A stretch of 64,000 nucleotides of DNA from Endomychus coccineus (taxonomy: Eukaryota; Arthropoda; Insecta; Coleoptera; Endomychidae). Of this stretch, positions 24,838 through 34,995 are shown one piece after another. Position numbers and translations under genes: made by a program. The notes beneath the pieces are model-generated. The model was not told the origin of the DNA, searched no databases, and saw only the letters and a program-made list of their open reading frames with translations. How positions within the stretch are numbered: the first letter of the stretch is position 1; each line of letters starts with the position of its first letter. The stretch covers positions 251,797,736 through 251,861,735 of the forward strand of contig OY294067.1 of the NCBI GenBank assembly GCA_958510875.1. The letters run 5' to 3'.

Positions 24838-26260
24838 AAGGTCGGCAACTGGTGGACTACGGAAAATCGAAAACTGGACCGGCAATAAAAATTGCAAATA
24901 AAATTTTATTATTCCAGTTAAATAAATGATTTAAAAGTGCCAATTTAAAGCAACACTACGAAATAACTCATCAGGAGTTCCAAAAAAACTCCTGTTGGCA
25001 GCAATGCTTCTCAAAAAAAACTCCAGGTGTATCTAACTTCTTGCAAAAAAAAACCACGGCATTACTAGTTCGCTCCACTATCGAGCAAGAAAAATCTGCA
25101 GAAGCAGCGTTGCATGTGTACTGGATGCTATATGAAATCCTGAAGCCATTTCCCAACTCAGAGATACCAAAAGAATGTATGTTCGAAGGGACCACGGCAC
25201 TTTTTGAAGAGAAAAAAGATGTCGCCGTAATTCAAGGTATTCCATTGTCAGTAAGAAGCAATACAAAAGAACCGAAATTTTGGCTGCTGACAACAAAAGC
25301 AGTTTTAACGAATTTATGCAGAAGGCGCCTTGCTACGCCATAGCACTTAATGAATCATGTAACATTGTTGTTGATGATTTTCTGACATTGAAAACAAAGT
25401 ATTTATAAAAGACTTCCTAACAACATTGCCGTTTAAAGGCAAGACTCGTGGAGAAGAATTATGTAAGAGTTTGATGATTCCATGACAGAATCAAACATTA
25501 GTTATGATAAAATGGTATCCCGTCCAACTGATGGGGCTTCAGCGATGATAGGGAAAGAAAACGGATTAGTAAATGGAGCTAGGGATATGAATTTTGGGGG
25601 GTATAATTTTATCGGTGCCCGTTGTGGCAAAAGGACAGCTTGGTCAAGTTTATGAGGTCTTGTTCTGCTCTTCAGTGCAGGCAGTTCAAGTAGTTTCTAT
25701 CTGATACGATTCGGCGTATTCTGACCTACTGCAATACAATAATGTTCGTTGATTAAGTAAAGGTCAAGTGATTGAACGTTTCTGGCAAATAGAAGAACAA
25801 GTAATCTCCTTTTTAGACAACTTGGATACACAGGAAGCAAGAAAGTACTTGCAGTTCCTATCAATCGAGCGCAATATGCTAGCTGTGGCTTTCCTGAAAG
25901 ACATTCTGAAATATGTAAATGCACTCAACACCGAATGGAAATGGGAAATTAATATGTGATCTGATCCTAAGTGTGTCCGCTTTCCGTCGCAAGCGGGATA
26001 TGTTTGAAAAATATATTGCAAATCGAGAATTTATTCATTTTCCAAAAATTCTTGAATATAAAAGAAAAGAATTCTGAAATAGACATTACAGTGTTTTTAA
26101 TTGAATGTCAGATATTGAGAAGGAATTTGCATCAAGATTCCAAGACTTTGCAAAAAAGTTGTCGCAATTCTTAAAATCGCCTTAAGTTTCTGCAGCGGCA
26201 GAATGGCTGCTGCTGATGTGGCTGCAAACTTTTTTTATACTTCGACTATACGAGAAGAAA
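24836..26260 (+). pseudogene. hAT transposase pseudogene, GTF2IRD2/DUF4371 type
   Basis: The left end CAAAGGTCGGCAACTGG resembles Charlie-group hAT TIRs. Frames on the plus strand give EQEKSAEAALHVYWMLYEIL (domain start), AIALNESCN (degenerate DEST motif), YDKMVSRPTDGASAMIGKEN, then SRGQVIERFWQIEEQVISFL, then CDLILSVSAFRRKRDMFEKY and SDIEKEFASRFQDFAKKLSQ. The order matches the whole family, but frameshifts and stops separate the blocks. It belongs to the same broad lineage as the relic at 6.6-7.0 kb but is more complete. Confidence 0.75.
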
Positions 26261-27595
26261 ACCTATGTTTCCGTTTTGTTAGTTGATTACTTTCGTTGAA
26301 TGCTGATTAGTTTTATCATGATGCAGTGATTGACAATATGGAAATTGCAGTAAGAGAACACTAATGTTGATTTTATTGTTTCATATCTTCATATACTGTA
26401 GAGAAACTAGTAATCAGTTATTTGTATACTTCACAAGTACTAGTACCTCTTTCACTTCACCCAAGAAAGTTATAAAATATATTAAGACTACACTATAGTA
26501 TAATCCACTGAAATTAATTTACAAGTTCCATACGTATTCAAATCTAAGCATATTGTACCGTGACTTATTCGCAAAGCGTTGTGAACACGCATATAGTTCG
26601 GGACATTAGAGATCACCTAACAGAAGAATGACATTGAATGTTTCAATCCACAATTGTTGAGTTTCAATCATGTTTGAATCCAAACATAATCAGGGTCATC
26701 AATTATTGGGTGGTTGGTGAAATCCCAAATTCTAATTCCATCACTGATCCATTATTAATTCTATCACCGTGCAATCACGCAACGTAGTCGCAGTCACTAA
26801 AATATCCGGGTATGTTGGTTCCGAAATTAGGAAATGTTATCTTCAAATTGGAAACGTTTTATTTAACTTTGAATATACAAAATTATATACGAAAGTAAGG
26901 TATATTATCAACTGAATATATATAAATTCAATTTATATATTAAAGAATGTACCATATTTATTCAATATTCAATATTTTCATCACAAAAGAATCACTCGAA
27001 ACTCGTGTAATTTTCTCCGCAATATTGTAATCCCAAATAATGCTAAATTATTTTCTTTTGACGTAAAAACTTGAACCTTATATTTAATTCAATACATTCT
27101 TCCGACGTCTTCCTAGACATCGGTAAACTATCGATCATTTAATTAAATATCCTATTATAGAAGTTGTTACAGTTATAATCATATGATTATATATTCAGGA
27201 CGCAACAGATATAATGACTTCTGAAGATCCAGATGTTTTATATATTTGGCTTATGTTTTGATTAATAAGGGCACATTTGTATAATTTCTCCTTCATATGC
27301 AGAGTTGCGCTGACGAAACTTTAAATTTGATAATTGAGTCACATTCGGATGACTCATATTCTTCTGCTAGGCGATCTCTAATGTCTCGAACTATAACTAG
27401 CTGTTCAAATTCCAAATTTGCTAGTCGAGTGCTTCTGTATTCACAATGTTCAGTTATTTTTCTTAGCTTCTTAGTATTGATGCTATTTCAAAGTTTCAAG
27501 TTGAGTAACTTCATAATCCCAATAATCACATTTGAATATTCTTTTCACTGCACTGTATTAATGTTACTTTTCAAATGTGACAATCAACTGTTTTC
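26261..27595. other. Intergenic DNA with zinc-finger gene 3' flank remnants
   Basis: Around 26595-26635 the text tatagttcgggacattag, then gatcacctaacagaagaa matches the 3' flanks of the zinc-finger genes at 46.57 and 58.44 kb in plus orientation, so a further lost copy is implied. From 27300 to 27600 the minus strand holds decayed finger text (FKCDYWDYEVTQLETLK) just after the stop of the minus-strand gene. Otherwise nothing is recognised. Confidence 0.55.
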
Positions 27596-27608
27596 ATAAT
27601 CTCTAGTT

Positions 27609-29646
27609 TCACATTTGTACATTTCCTCCCTTGTGTTTAGTATTAATATGCCTTTTCAAACTCCCTGGTTTAGAGTCTTCATAATCACAGTGTTCGCATT
27701 TGTATATTCTCTCCCTTGTGTGAATAGTGTTAATGTGTCTCTTTAAATTTGATAAATTAGTGCTCTCGTGGTCACAATGCCCACATTTGAATGTATTTTC
27801 CTTTGTATGCACATTGTTGATGTGACTTTTTAAATGTGACAATTGAGTGCTTTCGTACTCACAATTCTCACATTTGTAGATTTTCTCCCTTGTGTGTTTA
27901 GTGTTGATATGCCTTTTCAAACATCCTGGTTTAGTTCCTTCATAATCACATTGATCGCATTTGTATATTCTCTCCCTTGTGTGAATTGAATTAATGTGAC
28001 TCTTTAAATTTGATAATTTAGTGCTTACATGCTCGCAATGCTCACATTTGAATATCCTTTCCTTTGTATGCACAGAGTTGATGTGACTTTTCAAATGTGA
28101 CAATTCAGTACTTTCATAATCACAATTCTCACATTTGTAAACTTTCTCCCTTGTATGTTTAGTGTTTATATGCCTTTTCAAACATCCCGATATAGTTCCT
28201 TCATAATCACAATGTGTGCATTTGAATATTCTCTCCCTTGTGTGAATAGAATTAATGTGACTCTTTAAATTTGATAATTTAGTGCTTTCATAATTGCAAT
28301 GCTCACATTTGAATATCTTTTCCTTTGTATGTACAGAGTTGATGTGACTTTTCAAATGTGACAATTGGTTGCTTTCGTAATCACAATTCTCACATTTGTA
28401 TATTTTCTCCCTTGTGTGTTTAATGTTGATATGCCTTTTCAAAGTCTCTGTATTAGTGGCTTCATAATCACAATGGTCACATTTGTATAGTCCCCTCTCC
28501 TGTAAATGTGAGCAAAAACTCCCTAAATTAGTGGCTTCATAATCACAATGTTCAAATTTGAATATCTTTTCCTTCATATCCACAGTATTTATGTGACGTT
28601 TCAAATGTGATAATTGAATGCTTCCATAATCACAATTCTCACATTCATACACTTTGTTTCTTGTATGTTTAGTGCTGATATACCTTTCCACACTCCCTGG
28701 ATTAGTGGCTTGATAATCGCAATGTTTGAATTTGCGTATTATCTCTGTATGAATAGTGGTAATGTGTCTCTTTAAATTTGTTATCCGAGTACTTTCGTGA
28801 TCGCAATACTCACACTTGTATACCTTCTCTCTTGGGTGTTGACTATTGATGTGTGCTGTCATTCCGTATATAGTCCTATTTTTATAATCACAATGTTCAC
28901 AAGATCTCATTTTCTGTTCTAAGCGCAAAATGTGGCCATGAGAATCTACTTTTGAGAATTGAATTATGTCACAGTCATTAACTTTATTCTCATCATTGTG
29001 TAGGCTAATTATATGATTATTCATGTCAGACACTTCATCACTTTCATATTCACATTTCAATGCTTTCTCCCATGATCTTTTCATTCCAGCAGAAGTAATA
29101 AACAACTTCTTATCCACACAATCTGTATTTTCACTGTAAGAATTTCCAATTGAATAATCTGTGAATACTTCTGCCTCTTCTTTAATCGAATGACTCTCAA
29201 TCCTGAAATTATTTAATTCTAAATAATTATGTTCACCCCATTAGTTTTGTGGATATTTTTTGTCAGAATTTTCTTTCATGAAAGTATGAAGTTCAATAAA
29301 CTCTCAACATGGAATATTGATATGAAAACATGAATACGTATAAAGAGATTTTTCATTCTTTTCTCGTCATTCTAACTATGTAAGTCATGGAAACTATATT
29401 AATGATTTTCTGGCATAATGAATGTGATCTATATGTAGTACAAAACAAACTTCACACAAAATTGTACTTTTACTACCATACCATACATTTTGTTGTTAAA
29501 TTGTGATAGTAACAAGGTATAAAAAAAGCTTACTTTATTTCCGTTTGCTTGTGAACAATTTCATTTTTCATTTCACAAATTGTTTTTTCATATTCCATAT
29601 TAATTTGACTTTCGAAGTCTGGACCGTTTTTTATTATTGAGAACAT
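27609..29646 (-). CDS. C2H2 zinc-finger protein, two exons (cluster gene 1)
   Basis: Exon 1 is 29646-29534 (MFSIIKNGPDFESQINMEYE and onward to HKQTEI). Exon 2 is 29202-27609, joined in phase through donor gtaagc and acceptor atttcag. After an acidic leader (IESHSIKEEAEVFTDYSIGN) and FFITSAGMKRSWE-like text come about 15 tandem fingers of the form C-x2-C-x12-H-x4-H with linkers HTREKIYK or HTKEKIFK. Several fingers have lost ligands: the first reads LKCEYESDE without the second cysteine, finger 3 has FKHC and RYIS, finger 4 ends TVD, and finger 5 is FKFEHC with a broken helix. Fingers 6-15 are intact and follow a three-finger repeat. It is probably a nuclear DNA-binding protein with unknown targets. 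It is the only minus-strand member of the cluster. Confidence 0.85.
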
Positions 29647-29891
29647 ATTAGTTTTAATTTGTAAATTGATAATTCAAACATAAGACATATATATTGACAT
29701 TGAAACCATAGAACATTGGACCCTTGTTCTAAATCCTAGATTTTATCTTGGTTCATAACCAACTTTTAACTTTCGAAAGAATTACTCAAATTTACAAAAA
29801 ACTTTTAATTCAGATTTAATGCTTATAAATTGATTCACCACGCTGTGGCATTTCAAAGCTAGGAGTTATCAACTAAAGCTAAATCTAAAAT

Positions 29892-30366
29892 TATGTTTAT
29901 AAATAATAGAAATCAATTCAGATTGATTTCTAATATTTATTGGTACAAATTGGGGGAAGGGGTTAGACAAAGATTTGGGTGGGTGATTTAGTCATAGGTA
30001 TAATATTATGTTACTATTGTTTTTTGAATGTTTTAAAATTTCTATGGATTCTAGAATATTGAGCTTATGTCGTTTTTCTTGAATATGTAAAATATCGGGT
30101 TTAAGGGTGAAATTGGGATTATGTTCTAATAGGTGATTTGCGCAATTAGAGTCCTCTTTTCTGAGCCTGGAACTTGTCAAATATTCGAGGAACCTAACCT
30201 TACACTGAAACTGCGTGTAGTTTGTCCTGTACAAAGCATTACAGTCATCACACCTCAGACTGTAAACTCCAGATTTCTTTAATTTATCTTTTATAGATTT
30301 TGAATTACTAATATATGAGTATAGATTATTTATTGTTTCAAAGGTCACGTTTTTATTCTGGTTTTT
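29892..30366 (-). mobile_element. Penelope-like element fragment (GIY-YIG part)
   Basis: The frame 30366-29992 reads NQNKNVTFETINNLYSYISN, then SGVYSLRCDDCNALYRTNYT, SSRLRKEDSNCANHLLEHNP and LNILESIEILKHSKN. GVY and the expected YIG position, here changed to YRT, identify a degenerate GIY-YIG endonuclease domain. The 5' side stops inside the adjacent P-like MITE, suggesting a 5'-truncated insertion that removed the MITE left end. It belongs to the subfamily seen at 7.2 and 9.8 kb. Confidence 0.75.
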
Positions 30367-30784
30367 AAGAACTCGAAACTCGAACTTTACGAAATCGTGC
30401 ATTGTGCCGAAATGCAAAACGGGGTACAAAAGTGTAAAGCAAGAAACATCTGTTTTTAAAGTGCCGAAAGATGCGGAAATGCGAAAAAAGTGGATGCTTG
30501 CGATTCCGGATAGAAATCTTTTTAACGAGGTCTTTTATGTGTGCAAGCATGTATAACGAAAAAGGGAAGTAACTTATTTTTAAGGTGAGTAATACATTTT
30601 AACAAGAGTAACAGTTCTCTCAAATCAGAATACTTAGTAACACTGCTTGCGATTCCGGAAAGAAATCGTTTTACCACTTCGATCCAAACGCTAGCTAGTG
30701 GCTGAGCGAGAGACTACGACTTTGGCGACGCGTAAGAGACCCATGTCAAACATACGAGTCCCCAGATCTGTATGTACGACCGTG
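30367..30784 (+). mobile_element. P-like MITE with THAP exon, left end truncated (copy 1)
   Basis: It shares the internal THAP-coding segment (VFKVPKDAEMRKKWMLAIPD) and the right terminus, ending gtatgtacgaccgtg at 30784, with the other copies. The left TIR is missing. A PLE fragment lies at its left edge. It reads VCKHV at the last THAP ligand position, followed by a stop and a good donor-like ggtgagtaa. Confidence 0.75.
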
Positions 30785-31060
30785 GCTATTTGCTACAGCG
30801 ACCGTCTTTCGCGGTATTTTGTTGCGGCTTCGACCGACTTATCCTTCGTCCACCCGGCAGTTGCCGTAGTGTCTAGGGAAACTGCAGAAAACAGACAGTG
30901 GGGCGAAAATCTCCTGTTTTCACTGATCATCTTCAATAACTAGAATAGTTTTCGGTATCTTGTATTTTCTGTGTTCGTCTCCATCATAATCCACCAGATT
31001 TTCGTGGTTTCCAGCGATCTCAAAAACTGTAGTCCCTTCATCCCTGATGTATGTCTTGAT
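30785..31060. other. Spacer between MITE copies
   Basis: About 275 bp with higher GC than its surroundings. No gene, repeat or structural signal recognised. Confidence 0.4.
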
Positions 31061-31675
31061 CACGGTCGTACATACAGGTCTGGCAATCGAGGCTGTTTCC
31101 TATGTGAGAAGTGAGTCCACTAAACGTCATCTGTTGCATAGTACCAAAAGGGTGGCGCATAACTCGAGGAATGATCTCTGGCACGTATACGACCGTGTTC
31201 TCTGGCAACTGTCATTGTTGACTTGTAAACACAAGGGATACCGAAGTTTTTAGAAAAAAATTACGAAACCGTGCATTGTGCCAAAATGCAAAACGGAGTA
31301 CAAAAGTGTAAAGCAAGAAACTTTTGTTTTTAAAGTGCCAAAAGATGCGGAAATGCGAAAAAAGTGGATGCTTGCGATTCCGGATAGAAATCGTTTTAAC
31401 GAGGTCTTTTATGTGTGCGAGCATGTATAACGAAAAAGGGGAAGTTATTTTTAAGGTGTGTAATACATTTTGACAAGAGTGACAGTTATATTCCTCTCTC
31501 AAATCAGGATAGTAAATATTGCGTTACGAGAAAAATTATTTTACTTAACAATGTGATTGTTGCCATACTTCGATCCAAGCGCTAGCTGGTGGCTGAGCGA
31601 GGGACTACGAGTTTGGCGACATGTAAGAGACTCATGTCAAACATAAGAGTTCCCAGACCTGTATTTACGACATTG
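31061..31675 (+). mobile_element. P-like MITE with THAP exon, exact 8-bp TSD (copy 2)
   Basis: A 615-bp element. The left TIR is CACGGTCGTACATACAGGTC, and the right end reads gacctgtatttacgacattg with two changes. The target duplication gtcttgat is exact at 31053-31060 and 31676-31683. Internally the plus strand encodes CIVPKCKTEYKSVKQETFVF, then KVPKDAEMRKKWMLAIPDRN, then VCEHV and a stop. This has the C-x4-C, FxVPK, W and C-x-H landmarks of a THAP zinc finger. TSD length and THAP content point to the P-element superfamily. Confidence 0.85.
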
Positions 31676-31725
31676 GTCTTGATGTATGGAGTTTTGGTAG
31701 TTCTATGAATTTGTTCATTGCGAAC

Positions 31726-32015
31726 CACGGTCGTATATACAGGTCTGGAAACTCTATGTTTGACATGAGTCTCCCATTACATGTCGCCAAACTCGTAGTC
31801 CTTCGCTCAGCCACCAGCTAGCGCATGGATCAAAATATGTTGTCAGGATGTCAGGATTAGGCACCATACCGTTCAAACACGGTCGTATATGTGCCAGACA
31901 ACATCCCTCGACTCATGCGTCACCCTTTTGGTACTACGCAAGGGATGACGCTTAGCGGACTCACTTCTCACATAGGAAACAGCCTCGAGTTTCCAGACCT
32001 GTATATATGACCGTG
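31726..32015. mobile_element. Short P-like MITE without THAP segment, exact 8-bp TSD (copy 3)
   Basis: A 290-bp element bounded by CACGGTCGTATATACAGGTC and its inverted copy ending atatgaccgtg. The target duplication ttgcgaac is exact at 31718-31725 and 32016-32023. It keeps both subterminal regions (gtagtccttcgctcagccacc and catgcgtcacccttttggtac) but lacks the THAP-coding middle. It lies 50 bp from copy 2 in the opposite orientation. Confidence 0.88.
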
Positions 32016-32023
32016 TTGCGAAC

Positions 32024-32389
32024 AAACCAGGAGGCTCCTACCGTCATTCGAAGGACTTTGTTCTAGATGACATGATACTTGAAGCTTATTCATATGTGTT
32101 CAACTGCGTATCCCATATGGAGCTGCCGAAGAGTATAGTAAGTCTGATGGTGGATGTGTATATGGTGTACTTGTTTCTGGTACTCATTTTGCTGCGCTTG
32201 TTTAGAAGTAGAAATAGCTGAGCTATTGCAGCTTTGCCCTTTTGCTGAACGTGCTTGACGTGTTGTCGCCATGTTAATCATCTGTCCAGTATGGTGCCAA
32301 AATATTTAGCCTCCGTCTTCCACGGGGAATTGTCCTTCCGAACATCATTATGTCGCCCTCAGGTTCTGCTCGCTTCCTCGAGAAGAGGA
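32024..32389. other. Unassigned sequence upstream of a foldback region
   Basis: About 370 bp. Short frames exist on both strands, with no recognisable domain. It may be a LINE relic, but I cannot support that. Confidence 0.3.
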
Positions 32390-32825
32390 TGGCGATGCTT
32401 TTCTCAGGGTTGTCTTCGAATGTGCGAGAAGCACAGAATATTCGTTAACATACCAGTGAAAGGCGTAGTAGTCTACTCTATATATAGAACTCTTTGAGCA
32501 AGACTCCAGAGACCGCAGCGCAGATAAATTTTGAAGTGTGTGTGTGTGAACCTGAACAAAGAGTTATATATATAGAGTAGACAACTAAGCCTTTCGCTGG
32601 TATGTTAACGAACATTCTGTCCTTCTCGCACATGTACTGCGCTCTCACTCGCACGATGTGCGCGGCTTATACTTATTCTTGTATTCTTATACTCTTTGTG
32701 ATGGACGGGGAGACCTTGCGAGTGAAAGCGCAGTAATATGTGCGAGAAGGACAGAATGTCCGACTAGTTACCACCGCTTTCCTATGCTTAACACACTACT
32801 TGTCTACTCTATATATAGAACTCTT
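32390..32825. repeat. Triple inverted/direct foldback repeat carrying TATA motifs
   Basis: One block occurs three times in alternating orientation: 32400-32497 (+), 32560-32660 (-) and 32720-32825 (+). Its marks are gtgcgagaaggacagaat at one end and gtctactctatatatagaac at the other. Between blocks 2 and 3, gcgctttcactcgca-type arms make a further hairpin. The third copy ends 80 bp before the start codon of the next zinc-finger gene. Confidence 0.7.
32810..32818 (+). promoter_or_regulatory. Candidate TATA box of zinc-finger gene 2
   Basis: TATATATAG lies 90 bp upstream of the ATG at 32908, which allows a start site near 32840 and a leader of about 65 bases. The same motif occurs in the other two foldback copies without a gene next to them. 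Confidence 0.4.
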
Positions 32826-32907
32826 TGGGCCTGAATGTCAATTCTTATCACCATACCTCAGACAGTCAGACATTTACCATTTTGAAACTGTAAAACTAAA
32901 TACTAAG

Positions 32908-34576
32908 ATGTGTTCAACCCCAACCATAAAAAACAAAGAATATGAAAGCCAAATCAAAATTGAATATGAAGAGATTATTCCTGGGTACCCAGAAATGAAA
33001 TATGAATTTTCTGATCTACAAATGGAAATAAAGTGAGCTTCTGTCCTTTGATTTTTGAACACAATATGTAAATATAAACTATGCTTATGGTACAAAATTA
33101 CATTAAGAGTGTGATAAGGTGATATTGGACAAAATTTGCTCTAAAGCAAGTGCAACATGAAAAAAATATTAGGTGTTGAACATACTGGTACCTGTGATTT
33201 ATCACTAGGTTTGAGGTTATCAAAAATCTTTTTTAATTATCTAATTGCCTTGTTACTTCTCTCTTTCATTCCTTCATTAATAAAACTGAGTGGTGGAAAA
33301 AACTACATCAAAATCAGGGATATAATCTTGCTGTAATCAATAAATAGTTGCATGTGGCTTTCACAACTATGTTGCCAAATTACTACTTTCCCTAAACTGT
33401 TTACATAACAATAATTTTAGGGTTGAGAATACTGTCAAAGAAGAGTTAAAAGTTATCCCAGATGATTATTCAAATTATCCTGATACAACAAGTTTTGATT
33501 ATGCAGATAACAAGTTGTTCACCACATTTTCTGGATTCACACCATCATTAACTGGAGCATTTAATTGTGATTTTTGTCCATATAAAACTGAAGAAGTGAC
33601 TGACATGAATAATCATGTTATTGATATTCATAGTAGAGAATGTGAAGTGAATGACTATGAAAGTGGTCCACTTCCAGATATGAAATCTCACAAGAACAAG
33701 GTTCACATGAAAGGAAAGAGGAATACATGTGAACATTGTGATTACAAGAGTAAAACACTTTCTGCCTCCCCAAGACACATGAATAGACATCACATGAGGG
33801 ACAATGTGCACAAATGTAAACATTGCGATTATGAATCAACCAGATTAGAAAGTTTGAAAAGACATGTCAAAATATACTCATGCAATTATTGCGATTTTGA
33901 AGCTACCCTACATGGAAGATTGAAAAAACATGTTAACGATAAACATACAAAGGAGAAGATATACAAATGTGAACACTGTGCTTATGAAAACACTCAATTA
34001 ACCAATTTAAAATGTCATATTAACAGTAGGCACACACGAGAAAGAATATATAAATGTGAGGATTGTGATTATGAGGCTACTAGACTTGGAAATTTCAAAA
34101 GACATTTAACCAATAAACACATGAATGATAAGATATACAAATGCAAAAATTGTGATTATAGGACCACTCTAAGAACAGATTTGAAAAGTCACAGCATAAA
34201 GCATACAAAGAAAAGTTTTGATGGTAAGATTGGTGCTGAACTTGCATGGGACAAGATATACAAATGTGAACATTGCAATTACGAAGCTACCCAAGTTGAA
34301 AATTTGAAAAATCACGTTAACTTGAAACACAAAAAAGAACAAATCAATAGAATATATACATGCAAAAGTTGTGATTATGAATCCACCCGTCTTGACAGAT
34401 TGACCAAACATATCGAGAATAAACACACAAAGAAGTTATATAAATGTGAACAATGTAATTATGAAAGCTTTCGGCCATCATATTTCATAGATAATATCAA
34501 CTGTGAAGACAAGAAGGAGAAAATATACAAATGTGAGTATTGTCATTATAAAAACACTCAGATTGTCGAATTTTAA
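32908..34576 (+). CDS. C2H2 zinc-finger protein, two exons (cluster gene 2, divergent)
   Basis: Exon 1 is 32908-33032 (MCSTPTIKNKEYESQIKIEY and onward to LQMEIK). Exon 2 is 33421-34576 after acceptor attttag, in phase through a split lysine codon, beginning VENTVKEELKVIPDDYSNYP. About nine C2H2 fingers follow, with CDYE or CNYE knuckles and x12 spacing. The last two are decayed (YFIDNINCED in place of the histidine pair, then a stop at QIVEF). Finger helices differ from one another far more than in the other four genes and do not form a three-finger repeat. It is therefore probably the oldest or least homogenised member. A presumed nuclear DNA-binding protein. Confidence 0.82.
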
Positions 34577-34995
34577 ATCGCATCAACATCTTACACATGA
34601 AGAAGACATAAAAATGAGAACATTGCTTGCGAGATTTAAAAACATATATGTCTGCATAGAAAGGTGAAAGAATTTGAACAATTAGGAATTCCCTATGCTT
34701 GGAATTTGGAAACAATTCAATACTACACATCAAAAATAACAATTTTCAAGTATGATCTTTATTATCAAAACATTCAATTATCAAATTGAAGAAATCACAT
34801 CTACTATAAACATTTAAAAATCAACTCACAATCTGTCATCGAAATTGAGTTGACACACTTATAGAATAGAATAGGATTGAATTTTGAATATGGTTTTACT
34901 TACAATTAGAGGAGAGGAGGATTACACTAGTAAAGAAAGAGTATTATGATATAATGTTTTAATTAGTTATGTTATTGATTATATAAAACCAAATT
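34577..34995 (+). other. Decayed finger sequence and AT-rich 3' flank of gene 2
   Basis: Immediately after the stop, fragments such as tgaagacataaaaatgagaacattgc (matching the finger start YKCEHC) continue with stops, so the reading frame once extended further. The remainder is unremarkable. Confidence 0.5.

Noticed and set aside
27609..29117. Regular 84-bp repeats resembling a CRISPR array or satellite
   Set aside because: The repeats are in frame, translate to C2H2 fingers with conserved ligands and lie in a spliced gene. The period is coding, not spacer-repeat.
33548..33839. Minus-strand frames rich in F, H and M across zinc-finger gene 2
   Set aside because: Antisense of finger codons always gives such composition. 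The same holds for minus frames at 34169-34426 and 57054-57281.
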